Assembly: GCF_023073915.1 (NCBI RefSeq)
Contig: NZ_JADPKK010000020.1
Coordinates: 1-64,000, forward strand
DNA: 64,000 bases
Source of the DNA: Bradyrhizobium sp. 149
GTDB lineage: Bacteria > Pseudomonadota > Alphaproteobacteria > Rhizobiales > Xanthobacteraceae
Direction of reading: 5' to 3'
The translations under genes and the position numbers were made by a program. A model generated the notes under the pieces. The model saw only the letters and a program-made list of their open reading frames with translations, ran no database searches and had not been told where the DNA came from. Positions 52,610 through 61,865 of the stretch are shown piece by piece; position 1 is the first letter of the stretch; the number at the start of each line of letters is the position of its first letter.

Positions 52610-53392
52610 GTGACGGTGATCGATTTCTCCGCCTTCATCGGACGGCTCGCCACCGCCTCCGGCGAAACCATCCTGCCGTTCTTCCGCACCTCGCTGTCGA
52701 TCGAGGACAAGAGCAGGACCAAGGAGTTCGACCCCGTGACCGAGGCCGACCGCGCCGCGGAGGCGGTGATGCGGCGTCTGATCAAGGCCAATTTTCCCCA
52801 GCACGGCATCGTGGGCGAGGAATTCGGCAACGAGCGCGAGGATTCGGACTATGTCTGGGTGCTCGACCCCATCGACGGCACCAAATCCTTCATCGGCGGG
52901 TTTCCGATCTGGGGCACGCTGATCGCGCTCCTGCACAAGGGCACGCCGGTGTACGGCATGATGCACCAGCCCTTCATCGGCGAACGCTTTTCCGGCGACA
53001 GCGGCTCCGCCCGTTATAAAGGCCCCTCCGGCGAGCGCCGGCTCCAGGTCCGCCGCTGTGCTTCGCTGTCGGAGGCGACGACCTACACCACCAGCCCGCT
53101 GCTGATGAACGAGCGCGACCGCGCCATCTTCGGCCGCATCGAGAAGGGCGCGCGGCTGTCGCGCTATGGCGGCGACTGCTACTCCTATTGCATGCTGGCG
53201 GCGGGTCACGTCGATCTCGTGGTCGAGACCGAGCTGAAGCCTTACGACATCGCAGCCCTGATCCCGATCGTGACCGGCGCCGGCGGCGTCGTCACCACCT
53301 GGGAAGGCAAGCCGGCGCAGGGCGGCGGCCGCATTATCGCGGCCGGCGACGAGCGCGTTCACGAAGAAGCACTGAAACTGCTCAACGGATAA
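52610..53392 (+). CDS. hisN: Histidinol-phosphatase (inositol-monophosphatase family)
   Basis: The 260-residue protein has the IMPase metal site: HGIVGEEFGNE (Glu pair), DYVWVLDPIDGTKSFIGG (Asp and Asp-Gly-Thr), and the final ETELKPYDIAALIPIVTGAG with the third Asp. In alphaproteobacteria this sub-group serves as the histidinol-phosphatase (HisN) of histidine synthesis. The start is GTG at 52610 with GAGGA six bases upstream. It lies 18 bases before the TctC-type gene. A general inositol-phosphatase role cannot be ruled out. Confidence 0.88.
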   Translation: MTVIDFSAFIGRLATASGETILPFFRTSLSIEDKSRTKEFDPVTEADRAAEAVMRRLIKANFPQHGIVGEEFGNEREDSDYVWVLDPIDGTKSFIGGFPIWGTLIALLHKGTPVYGMMHQPFIGERFSGDSGSARYKGPSGERRLQVRRCASLSEATTYTTSPLLMNERDRAIFGRIEKGARLSRYGGDCYSYCMLAAGHVDLVVETELKPYDIAALIPIVTGAGGVVTTWEGKPAQGGGRIIAAGDERVHEEALKLLNG

Positions 53393-53410
53393 GCGACAGA
53401 GGAAGTCTGA

Positions 53411-54376
53411 ATGAAGAACTGGCGCAAGCTCGTCATCGCCGCCCTGTTCCTGTTTCCGACGCTCGCCTCCGCCCAGAATTTCCCGGCCAAGCCGATCAAG
53501 CTGATCGTGCCGTTCCCGGCCGGCGGTCCCAACGACATCATCGCGCGGGTGATCGGCCAGCGCATGTCGGAGCTGTCGGGACAGCCGGTGCTGATCGACA
53601 ATCGCGGCGGCCAGGGCGGCGTGCTCGGCACCGACGCCGTCGCCAAGGCTGCGCCTGATGGCTACACCATCGCGATCTCCAGCGCCGGCGCGCTGGCGAT
53701 CAGCCCGAGCATGGAGAGGGTCGCCTACGATACGCTCAACGACCTCACGCCGGTGACGCTGGTCGCAACCGTGCCGGAAATGTTGGTGGTCGCCACTAAT
53801 TTGCCCGCGAAAGACATCGGCGAATTGATCGCGCTCGCCAAGGCGCAGCCGGGAAAGCTCAACTTCGCGTCCTCCGGCCCCGGCAGCCTGCCGCATCTCG
53901 CCGGTGAATTGTTCAAGCTGACGGCCAGGATCGACATCGTGCACGTGCCCTATCGCGGCGCGGCGCCGGCCGTGAACGATCTGCTGGGCCAGCAAGTGCA
54001 GATGACGTTCCTGGATCTCCCCGTGCTGCTGCCGCAGGTCAAGGCCGGCGCCCTGCGGCCGATCGCGGTCGGCTCGGCCGAGCGCGCCCCGACGGCGCCT
54101 GACGTGCCGACCACCGCGGAAGCGGGCTTTGCGGATTTGCGTATCGAGAACTGGTACGGCATGGTCGCGCCGAAGGGCACGCCGAAGGAGATCGTTGCGG
54201 CGCTGCATGGCCTCGCCACCAAGGCGATGGCGGATCCCGCGGTGAAGGAAAAGCTCGCCGCGCAAGGCGCGACGCTTGTTGGCGATGAGCCGGAGCATTT
54301 TCGCAGTTTCATCGCGGACGAGACGAAGAAATGGGCGAAGGTGATCAAGGACGCCGGCGTGGAGACGGCGAAGTAG
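53411..54376 (+). CDS. TctC/Bug-family tripartite transporter binding protein
   Basis: The 321-residue precursor has a signal peptide (KNWRKLVIAALFLFPTLASA) and the Bug fold: KPIKLIVPFPAGGPNDIIAR, LIDNRGGQGGVLGTDAV and VNDLLGQQVQMTF. It binds an organic acid for a TctAB-type transporter that is not in this window. AGAGGAAG lies before the ATG and the gene starts 18 bases after hisN, so it should share the hisN transcript. Orphan Bug proteins are very frequent in this group of bacteria. Confidence 0.92.
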   Translation: MKNWRKLVIAALFLFPTLASAQNFPAKPIKLIVPFPAGGPNDIIARVIGQRMSELSGQPVLIDNRGGQGGVLGTDAVAKAAPDGYTIAISSAGALAISPSMERVAYDTLNDLTPVTLVATVPEMLVVATNLPAKDIGELIALAKAQPGKLNFASSGPGSLPHLAGELFKLTARIDIVHVPYRGAAPAVNDLLGQQVQMTFLDLPVLLPQVKAGALRPIAVGSAERAPTAPDVPTTAEAGFADLRIENWYGMVAPKGTPKEIVAALHGLATKAMADPAVKEKLAAQGATLVGDEPEHFRSFIADETKKWAKVIKDAGVETAK

Positions 54377-54446
54377 GTGGTTCTACACCTCTCCCGCTTG
54401 CGGGAGAGGGAGCCGAGTGCCGGCGTGGAAGCAGATCACATCCTCC

Positions 54447-55337
54447 TCACACCGCCTCTGCCCGCAAATGCTCCACCAGCATCTTCGCCGGCCGTGACAA
54501 TGTCTTGAAGCTGCGCGCGCAGATCACGAGCCTGCGGTTGGCGAAGGCGTCGCGCAGGCGGACCATGGCGAGCGGCATCAGTTTGGCGCAGCGGCGGGCG
54601 GCGGCTTCGGGCACCAGCGCGACGCCGACATCGGCGGCGACCATCTGGCAGATCGCATCGAAATCGCGCAGGCGCGCGCGGAAATGCGGGCGCATGCCGA
54701 GCCGCGCCGCATGCTTCGAAATATGCACCTGAAGCGCGGTGGCGCTGGTCAGGCCGACGAACTCGCAAGCCCCCGCCTCGTGAAAATCGATCTGGCGGCG
54801 GCCGGCGAACGGGCCACGTTTGGAAGTCACCAGCGTCAAGCGGTCCTCGCTGAAGACGAAGCGCTCGATATGGTCGGGCAGCGCGTGCTCGGCGGCGAAG
54901 CCGAGATCGGCCGCACCCGCGGTGATCGCGGCCGCGATGTCGGTGCTCTCACGCTCTTCTATGTCGATGGCGACGTCGCGATGCTCGCGCAGGAAGCCGG
55001 CCAGCGCCTTCGGCAGATGCTCCGAGAGCCCGGAGGTGTTGGCAAGGAAGTGCACGCTGGCGCGCACGCCGCTGGCAAAGCCGGCGAGATCGCCGCGCAT
55101 GGCGTCGATCTGGTGGATGACGACCCTGGCATGATCGAGCAGGCTCTCGCCGGCCGCGGTCAACTCGACCCCGCGGCGCCCGCGCTTGAGCAGCGCGACG
55201 CCGAGGGCGTCCTCGAGCCCCTTGATGCGCGCGCTGGCCGAGGCCAGCGCCAGATGCGAGCGCTCGGCGCCACGGGTGATGCTGCGCTGGTCGGCGACCG
55301 CGATGAACAGCTGGAGGTCGACAAGGTCGAAACGCAT
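54447..55337 (-). CDS. LysR family transcriptional regulator (divergent from tauE-like gene)
   Basis: The 296-residue protein has the LysR helix-turn-helix (QRSITRGAERSHLALASASA, residues 17-36) and inducer-binding domain. It is divergent from the TauE/SafE gene across about 90 bases, and probably controls it. The start MRFDLVDLQLFIAV is standard for the family. The inducer may be a sulfur or organic acid compound. Confidence 0.92.
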   Translation of the reverse strand: MRFDLVDLQLFIAVADQRSITRGAERSHLALASASARIKGLEDALGVALLKRGRRGVELTAAGESLLDHARVVIHQIDAMRGDLAGFASGVRASVHFLANTSGLSEHLPKALAGFLREHRDVAIDIEERESTDIAAAITAGAADLGFAAEHALPDHIERFVFSEDRLTLVTSKRGPFAGRRQIDFHEAGACEFVGLTSATALQVHISKHAARLGMRPHFRARLRDFDAICQMVAADVGVALVPEAAARRCAKLMPLAMVRLRDAFANRRLVICARSFKTLSRPAKMLVEHLRAEAV

Positions 55338-55427
55338 GGCGGGTTCTCCTCAGCCTTCGTTTTGAGCGAAGGCTGTCTCCGGAACCTGCAGATTGTGCCG
55401 GCGCGCGGCTTCGGTCAATGTGCGGAT

Positions 55428-56180
55428 ATGATGGACCCGCTTCTCATTCTGATCGCCGCCGTCTTCCTGATCGCCGGATTCGTCAAGGGCGTGGTCGGGC
55501 TCGGCCTGCCGACAGTGTCCATGGGCCTGCTCGCGGTGAGCATGGCGCCCAGCCGCGCGATCGCCATCGTGATCGTGCCCGCGATCGTCACCAACATCTG
55601 GCAGACTTTTGTCGGGCCACATTTGCGCGACATCCTGAGGCGGCTGTGGCCGCTGATGATCGGCACCGTGATCGGGTGCTGGCTCAATGCCGGCGCGCTC
55701 ACCGGCCCGCATGCGCGCTACGGCACCATCGTGCTCGGCGTACTCCTGGTCCTCTACGCAATCATCGGCCTGAACAAATTCCAGTTCCGGGTCGCGCCGC
55801 AGAACGAGAAATGGGTCGGCGGCGTGGTCGGTGTGATCACGGGCGTGATCTCGGCCTCGACCGGCGTGCAGGTGATTCCCTCGATGCCGTTCATGCAGGC
55901 GATCGGCATGGAGAAGGACGAACTGGTGCAGGCGCTCGGCGTGTTCTTCACGACAGCGACACTGGCGCTCGCCTTCAACCTCACCGCGGGTGGATTGCTG
56001 ACGCCGGCCAATGCGGTGCCGGGCGCCGTGGGCATGGCCTGCGCGTTTGCCGGCATGTTCATCGGCCAAAGGGTGCGGGCGCGGATGCCGGCCGAAGCGT
56101 TTCGCCGCTGGTTCCTGATCGCGATGGTCCTGCTCGGCCTCTATCTGGCCGGCAGCGCGCTGCTGAAGGAATTCGCGTAA
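55428..56180 (+). CDS. TauE/SafE family membrane transporter
   Basis: The 250-residue protein has the eight-helix TauE/SafE layout with the two repeated blocks (AGFVKGVVGLGLPTVSMGLL near residues 17-36 and VVGVITGVISASTGVQVIP in the second half). The family exports sulfite, sulfoacetate or other small anions. The ATG at 55428 is taken because its frame upstream runs through the opposite LysR gene. It is divergent from that LysR gene and convergent with the LysE-like gene. Confidence 0.9.
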   Translation: MMDPLLILIAAVFLIAGFVKGVVGLGLPTVSMGLLAVSMAPSRAIAIVIVPAIVTNIWQTFVGPHLRDILRRLWPLMIGTVIGCWLNAGALTGPHARYGTIVLGVLLVLYAIIGLNKFQFRVAPQNEKWVGGVVGVITGVISASTGVQVIPSMPFMQAIGMEKDELVQALGVFFTTATLALAFNLTAGGLLTPANAVPGAVGMACAFAGMFIGQRVRARMPAEAFRRWFLIAMVLLGLYLAGSALLKEFA

Positions 56181-56186
56181 GAGAAG

Positions 56187-56819
56187 TTACCGCGTCTCCA
56201 GCATGGCGACGCGGATGCCGAGATAGACGAAGAGACCCCCGAGCGCGCGGTTGACCCAGGCGATCGCGCCCTCGGAGGTCCGCAATCGGTGGGCAGCCTT
56301 TGCCGCGAACGCCGCCAGCACCAGGCACCACAGCGTTCCCGTGCAGATGAAGATCAGGCCAAGCGTCAGGAAGGCGAGCGGCTTGTGTGCCGAGTCGGCT
56401 GCGACGAATTGCGGCAGGAAGGCCAGGAAGAACAGCGCCACTTTGGGATTGAGCGCGTTGGTAAAGACGCCCTGGAGGAAGACCCGCCGCAGCGAGCTCC
56501 GTGCCGGCTCGTCGATGGCTGAGGCCAGCACCGGGCGCGACCACAGCATCTGAAGCCCGGTCACGACGAGATAGGCCGCTCCGACCAGCTTCAGGATCGA
56601 GAACGCGGTCGATGAGGCCATCAGCAGGGCCGAAAGGCCGATCGCCGCGCCCGCGACATGGAAAAAGCAGCCGCAACTGATGCCGAGGGCGGCCGCGGCG
56701 CCACCTCGCCAGCCCATCTGCATGCTGCGGCCGATCACATAGACCGTATCAGGCCCCGGCGTGATGTTGAGCAGCACGCCCGACAGGACGAAGAGCCAGA
56801 TTTCGTGAATGCCCAGCAT
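56187..56819 (-). CDS. LysE/RhtB family amino-acid exporter
   Basis: The 210-residue membrane protein has the LysE fold of six helices. The conserved TPGPDTVYVIGRSMQMGWRG block (residues 20-39) and the NPKVALFFLAFLPQFV helix are diagnostic. It exports a neutral or basic amino acid, or homoserine lactone-like compounds. It is convergent with the TauE gene (six-base gap) and is transcribed alone. Confidence 0.92.
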   Translation of the reverse strand: MLGIHEIWLFVLSGVLLNITPGPDTVYVIGRSMQMGWRGGAAAALGISCGCFFHVAGAAIGLSALLMASSTAFSILKLVGAAYLVVTGLQMLWSRPVLASAIDEPARSSLRRVFLQGVFTNALNPKVALFFLAFLPQFVAADSAHKPLAFLTLGLIFICTGTLWCLVLAAFAAKAAHRLRTSEGAIAWVNRALGGLFVYLGIRVAMLETR

Positions 56820-57065
56820 GTGGGACGTGCCTCCGCCGCCCGACCGTCGCCCTCAGAGGCCGGCTTAGTTGGTTCGCTCGTCCCCGTCCACCGCCGGGAT
56901 TGCTGAGGATTTACCTCGAATTTGCAATGCGGATCATACTTCCGCTCGGCCTCATCTGCTCTATAAAGACGGGGTTCTTGAAATGCGGGATTCGAGGCAA
57001 CGGCCACGCCGTGGCCGGTCTCGATCTCTTCCAAGTCCCTTGCAAGTCTCTTGGAGCTCCGGAAT

Positions 57066-58862
57066 ATGGAAAGACGTCTGGCTGCCATTGTCTGCGCCGA
57101 TGTCGCCGGCTATTCGCGCATGATGGGCACTGACGAGGCCGGCACCCATGCCGCCTTCAAGGCCCATCGCAGCGCGATCCACCCCATCATCCTCAATCAC
57201 GGCGGCCGTGTCGTGAAGAACACCGGCGACGGCTTCCTGCTGGAGTTCCCGAGCATCGTCGGCGCCACCGAGGCCGCGATCGCGATGCAGACGCTGATGG
57301 CGGAACGCAATCACCATCTGCCCGCCGATCGCGCCATGCAGTTCCGCCTGGGCATCCATATGGGCGACGTCATCGCCGACGAGGACGAGGTCTTCGGCGA
57401 CGACGTCAACATTGCCGTCCGCATGGAATCGGTGGCGAGCCCCGGCGGCTTCGCGATCTCGGCCAAGGCCTACAAGGAGGCGAGCAAGCATCTCACCGTG
57501 CCGCTGGTCGATGCCGGCAACCATCGATTCAAGAACATCAAGGATCCGATCGGGGTCTGGACCTGGACGCCCGAGGGCGCACCGGCGCTTGCGCCCGCGC
57601 TGAGGGAGGCGTCCGCCCTCTCGCAGCAGTACCGCACCGCGATCGTCGGCGTGCTGCCCTTCGCCAATCTCAGCGACGCCCAGGACGAGTATTTCTCCGA
57701 CGGCCTGACCGAGGATCTGATCCACGCGCTGTCGCTGCAATCCTTCTATCGGGTGCTGAGCCGCAACTCGACCTTCGTGTTCAAGGGCAACAACGTCAGC
57801 ACCCGCCTGATCGCGCGGGAGATCGACGCCACCTATCTGATCCAGGGCTCGGTGCGGCGTGCCGGTGCCAAGATCCGCGTCACCGCCGAGCTGATTGCGC
57901 CGGAGACCGGCGAGCAGCTCTGGACCGGCCGCTACGACCGCGACATCGGCGACCTCTTCGCGATGCAGGATGAGATCACCACCCACCTGTCCGCCGCCAT
58001 CGCCACCGAGATTGTCCGGGCCGAGGCTTCGGCGCCGGCGCGGCTCTCGACCGACGTGACCGCCTGGGACCGCTTCCTCAAAGGGCTGTCGCATTATTAT
58101 CGGCAGACCAAGGAAGACCTGGCCGCGGCCGTCGATCTGTTCCGGGAGGCCATCAGGCTCGAGCCCAAGCTGTCGATTGCGCACGCCTATCTCGCCACGA
58201 TCCAGATCCAGAGCATCCAGTTCGGGTGGGTCAAGGGCACGCGCGAGATGTGGGCCGAGGCGATGATGCTTGCCGAAACCAGCGTCCGGCTCGACCCGCG
58301 CTCGTCATTTGCGTTCTCGATCCTGTCCTGGACCCATGCACTGGAGGGGCATTACGACGCCGCGATGGACGCCGCCAAGCGCGCCGTCGCGCTCAACCCC
58401 TACGACAACGGCGCGCGCGGCGTGCTGGGCATCTGCCATTTCGCCATCGGCGAGCACCGCGAGGCGATCGAGCTGTTCTCGATGGCTGCGCAGCGCGACA
58501 ACAGCGATCCGCGCTACCAATGGGCCGCGCTGAACGCCTTCAGCCATTATCTGCTCGGCCAATATGACGCGACGCTGTCATGGGCTCGGGAACAGCTCTA
58601 CATCAACCCCAATCATTTGCAGGCGCTGGCGATCCGCGCCGCGGCGCTGGCGCAATTGGGACGGGCCGGCGAGGCGACCGAGGCGACCCGCGTGCTCATG
58701 GGCAACTACCCGACCCTGAACGTCGACCGTCATTTGCGCAATTTCCACTGGAAGCGGCCCGAGGATCTCGCCCATTACCGCGACGGACTCCTGAATGCGG
58801 GCGTGCCGCTCGGCAAACTGACCCTGGTCCAGAGCGACCTCAAACGCGTCGCCGAATCCTGA
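57066..58862 (+). CDS. Class III adenylate/guanylate cyclase with TolB-like and TPR domains
   Basis: The 598-residue protein begins with a class III nucleotide cyclase domain (Asp12 in CADVAGYSRMMGTDE and Asp55 in NTGDGFLLEF bind the two metal ions; DDVNIAVRMESVASPGG holds further active-site residues). A TolB-like domain follows (VLPFANLSDAQDEYFSDGLT and ATYLIQGSVRRAGAKIRVTA), then TPR repeats to the end (about residues 330-560). No membrane segment is seen. The ATG at 57066 is the start of the cyclase domain. It probably makes cAMP; this domain set is widespread in Bradyrhizobium, where the input signal is unknown. Confidence 0.9.
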   Translation: MERRLAAIVCADVAGYSRMMGTDEAGTHAAFKAHRSAIHPIILNHGGRVVKNTGDGFLLEFPSIVGATEAAIAMQTLMAERNHHLPADRAMQFRLGIHMGDVIADEDEVFGDDVNIAVRMESVASPGGFAISAKAYKEASKHLTVPLVDAGNHRFKNIKDPIGVWTWTPEGAPALAPALREASALSQQYRTAIVGVLPFANLSDAQDEYFSDGLTEDLIHALSLQSFYRVLSRNSTFVFKGNNVSTRLIAREIDATYLIQGSVRRAGAKIRVTAELIAPETGEQLWTGRYDRDIGDLFAMQDEITTHLSAAIATEIVRAEASAPARLSTDVTAWDRFLKGLSHYYRQTKEDLAAAVDLFREAIRLEPKLSIAHAYLATIQIQSIQFGWVKGTREMWAEAMMLAETSVRLDPRSSFAFSILSWTHALEGHYDAAMDAAKRAVALNPYDNGARGVLGICHFAIGEHREAIELFSMAAQRDNSDPRYQWAALNAFSHYLLGQYDATLSWAREQLYINPNHLQALAIRAAALAQLGRAGEATEATRVLMGNYPTLNVDRHLRNFHWKRPEDLAHYRDGLLNAGVPLGKLTLVQSDLKRVAES

Positions 58863-58903
58863 AGGCTGGCGCGGCCACGCGGCAATTTCCCCCTCCCTCT
58901 TTG

Positions 58904-58965
58904 TTGACACGACAGTGAATTCAGCCACACTTCGCTACACGCTGAAGTAGTATAACTCACTGTCG
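58904..58965. promoter_or_regulatory. Nested inverted repeat upstream of the di-heme cytochrome gene
   Basis: CGACAGTGA (58910-58918) pairs exactly with TCACTGTCG (58957-58965), and inside it TTCAGC (58920-58925) pairs with GCTGAA (58941-58946). A TTGACA box at 58904-58909 overlaps the left arm. This is a candidate operator or promoter with an RNA-folding alternative. It lies 72 bases before the start codon of the cytochrome gene. Confidence 0.5.
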
Positions 58966-59036
58966 GTTTGTTAGGACTTTCCGCGCTCTATCGCCGCGTC
59001 TGTATTTCACGATTCGTTGTTTCAGGACTTTGGGCC

Positions 59037-61802
59037 ATGCATGACTCCGCTTCGAAGCCCCCCTTCGACCCCTCGATCCAGGTCTCGCCGAACAATCCCT
59101 GTCCATTTCTGCGCGGCCTCGTCGGCGAAGGTTTTGTTGACGGCGGGACCGTCCCGCTCGGCACGCTGTCGCAAACGATCGCGAATGCGAGCGGCGAGAC
59201 CGGGCTGAAGAAGGTCTCGGCCCGCATCCAGGTCCGCGGAGTCGCGCTGATCGCCAACGGTCTCGGTCACATCCTGAAGAGCGTATTTTCGGGCGCGCAG
59301 CTCGACGCGCTGCGTGGCGGCCCCCTCGACAAGCGCGGCGCAGGCTCGCGCGTCCTCGGCGTCGACGGCAAGGTCGACGAGGACGAACTCGCGCGGTTTG
59401 CGAGCTTCGGCCGGAATTACCAGGATCCGAACGGCGGCGGCTCCGAGCCGGGTCTCAACGCCTCGGAGATCGGCGTCTTCATGCGCGACAACCTCAAGCG
59501 CGCCGGCAGCGCCGCGCGCTGGTACTATCCGTTGCTGATGAAGTTCGAATGGCCGATCCTCCTGAAGATCGTCGGCAAGGGCGAGGGTGAGGACCGCTAT
59601 CTCAGCGTGGCCGACGTGCGCACGCTGTTCAACGAGCGCCAATTCCCTGCTGGCATCAACCAGCGGCTCGTATCGCAGCCGGCGCTGTCGACCTGCCAGC
59701 GCGTGGTGCGGGGCGCCCTCAAGTTTGCGGCATTGCTCGTCGCCCTCGGTCTCGTCTTGCTCGTTGCGGTCGCCGAATTCCCCAATCAGGTGCGCGCCAT
59801 GCTGCCGCAAAAGGGAATTCTCGTGAATCTTCTGCCGCCGCCCCTGCCCACGGTGCCCGAGACGACGGCGGCCTACTGGCTCGAACAAAACTGGTCGCTG
59901 AAGGACAGGCACTGGTTTCACCATGCCAGCCAGGGCACCGCGACCTTCCCGGTGCCCTATGAATGGTTCATCGCCCTGGAGCAGCCGCGCCTACATCTGT
60001 TCTCGCGGCCGGGCATGATGACGGACAGCGCCTATCTCGAGCGCTTCGGCTTCATCCCGAGCCCGCAGTCGATCCAGACCGACGCGACGTCACTGCGCCG
60101 CTTCGGCTACGCCAATGTCTACGAGACGACGCAGGTGCCGGACTGGTCGACCAGGTGGACGCCGGCTGAGAACGTCGACGGCCTGCCGGTCGGCTTCGCA
60201 CGGATGACCGGTGTCGTCGATCCCGCGACGGGCCGTCGCGAAGAGGACAAGATCGGGCTGACCTGCGCGGCCTGCCATACCGGCCAGATCCACTACAAGG
60301 GCGTGGACGTGCGTTTCGACGGCGGCCCGGCCATGACCGACCTGAAGAAGCTCGAGCTCTCCACCGGCCTGTCGATCGCCTACACCCTCTACGTTCCGTT
60401 CCGCTTCCAGCGCTTCGCCGATCGCGTGCTCGGCCCCGATGCCAGCAAGACGGACCGCGATGCGCTCAAGCAGAAGCTCAGCGCGATCGGCAACTTCCTG
60501 ATCGACTGGGCGAAAACCCAGCAAAAGACCATTGAAGGCAAGAAGACCTGGAACGGCAGGCAGCAGCAGGACACCGAGGAAGGGTTCGGTCGCCTCGACG
60601 CTCTCAATCGCATCGGCAATCAGGTCTTTTCGCAGGATCTCGCGCTGAGCGGGCTTAAGGGATTCGAGAAGAACCTGCACGCCCAGGATGCCCCGGTCAG
60701 CTATCCCCCGATCTGGACCGTGCCCTGGTTCAAGTTCGCTCAGTACGACGCCTCGATCGAGCAGCCGCTGATCCGCAACGCCGGCGAAGCGCTCGGCGTG
60801 ACGGCACTGCTCAACCTGTCCGACGCCTATCCGGAGGACAGGCTGTGGCGGTCCTCGGTTCATATCAACACGCTCGGCTGGATCGAGGATATGCTGAGGG
60901 GGCCAGATCCGTTCAAGACGGTCGATCCCTCCACCGGTCCGAAGTTCGGCGGCCTGCTGGCGCCGAAATGGCCCTCGCAGATCCTCGGCGACGCATGGAG
61001 GATCGACAAGGACAAGGCCGAGAAGGGCCGCAAGATCTACGCCGAGATGTGTTCCGGATGCCATCTGCCCGCCATCGACACGCCGGCTTTCTGGTCCTCC
61101 GGACATTGGGAGCCGAGCGGCGACAGCAAGGTGCTGAACGCGGTGACGATCCCCCTCGACGAGATCAAGACAGATCCCGAGCAGTCACTCGTCCTCAGCA
61201 ACAGGATCGTCGATTTGCCCGGCTTCCTGAAGGTGAATACGGCCGACCTCCAGAAATGGTGGCAATGCGACGTCTCGACCGCGAGCTCGCCGACCGAGAT
61301 GGTGTATGCGCTCGGTCTCATGACGGTGGTGGACCTCGTCGCCCGCAAATGGATGGACGACGAGAAGACTCCCGACGCCGAACGGGCGAAATTGTGGAAT
61401 CTCGCGCGCAAGAACTGCCTCAATCCAGTGGGAGGAGCACGCTATCGGGCACGGCCACTGAACGGCATCTGGGCCACGGCGCCCTATCTGCACAACGGTT
61501 CGGTGCCGTCGCTCTACTGGTTGCTGAAGCCTGCAAGCGAGCGCCCGCAAAAATTCTGCATGGGCCGCCGCGACTATGATCCCGTGACCGTCGGCTTTCC
61601 GGTCACCGCCGACGAGACGTGCAAGACGGGTGAAACCGAGTTCTCGGCGGGACCGGAGAAGGATCCGATCCAGGGCAACAGCGTGCTCGGCCATTCCTTC
61701 GAGCGCAAGCCGGGCGAGGAAAGACGTCCCGGCGTCATCGGCCGCGTATTCAAGGACGACAACGAGCGCTACGATCTGATCGAGTATCTGAAGACGCTGT
61801 AG
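59037..61802 (+). CDS. Di-heme cytochrome c protein fused to an N-terminal PCP/EF-hand-like domain
   Basis: The 921-residue protein has two parts joined by one membrane helix (about residues 228-249, preceded by basic residues, so N-in/C-out). The first part (1-220) has a Pro-Cys-Pro at 21-23 in NPCPFLRGLV, like the heme-thiolate motif of family-2 peroxidases, and an EF-hand-like DGKVDEDELARF. The second part is periplasmic and has two heme c sites, C410-AA-C413-H and C672-SG-C675-H, in a fold like di-heme cytochrome c peroxidases and RoxA-type oxygenases (GLTCAACHTGQIHYKG). The ATG at 59037 begins MHDSASK. The electron route and substrate are unknown. Confidence 0.85.
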   Translation: MHDSASKPPFDPSIQVSPNNPCPFLRGLVGEGFVDGGTVPLGTLSQTIANASGETGLKKVSARIQVRGVALIANGLGHILKSVFSGAQLDALRGGPLDKRGAGSRVLGVDGKVDEDELARFASFGRNYQDPNGGGSEPGLNASEIGVFMRDNLKRAGSAARWYYPLLMKFEWPILLKIVGKGEGEDRYLSVADVRTLFNERQFPAGINQRLVSQPALSTCQRVVRGALKFAALLVALGLVLLVAVAEFPNQVRAMLPQKGILVNLLPPPLPTVPETTAAYWLEQNWSLKDRHWFHHASQGTATFPVPYEWFIALEQPRLHLFSRPGMMTDSAYLERFGFIPSPQSIQTDATSLRRFGYANVYETTQVPDWSTRWTPAENVDGLPVGFARMTGVVDPATGRREEDKIGLTCAACHTGQIHYKGVDVRFDGGPAMTDLKKLELSTGLSIAYTLYVPFRFQRFADRVLGPDASKTDRDALKQKLSAIGNFLIDWAKTQQKTIEGKKTWNGRQQQDTEEGFGRLDALNRIGNQVFSQDLALSGLKGFEKNLHAQDAPVSYPPIWTVPWFKFAQYDASIEQPLIRNAGEALGVTALLNLSDAYPEDRLWRSSVHINTLGWIEDMLRGPDPFKTVDPSTGPKFGGLLAPKWPSQILGDAWRIDKDKAEKGRKIYAEMCSGCHLPAIDTPAFWSSGHWEPSGDSKVLNAVTIPLDEIKTDPEQSLVLSNRIVDLPGFLKVNTADLQKWWQCDVSTASSPTEMVYALGLMTVVDLVARKWMDDEKTPDAERAKLWNLARKNCLNPVGGARYRARPLNGIWATAPYLHNGSVPSLYWLLKPASERPQKFCMGRRDYDPVTVGFPVTADETCKTGETEFSAGPEKDPIQGNSVLGHSFERKPGEERRPGVIGRVFKDDNERYDLIEYLKTL

Positions 61803-61865
61803 CGGGTGATGCTACTTCCTCGTGACGGCCGGGCTTGTGGTCGCGAGGGACGCATCGCTCCCCCC

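Noticed and set aside
54684..55427. Upstream extension of the TauE-like frame
   Set aside because: It is antisense to the LysR gene; the membrane protein starts at 55428 with a normal first helix.
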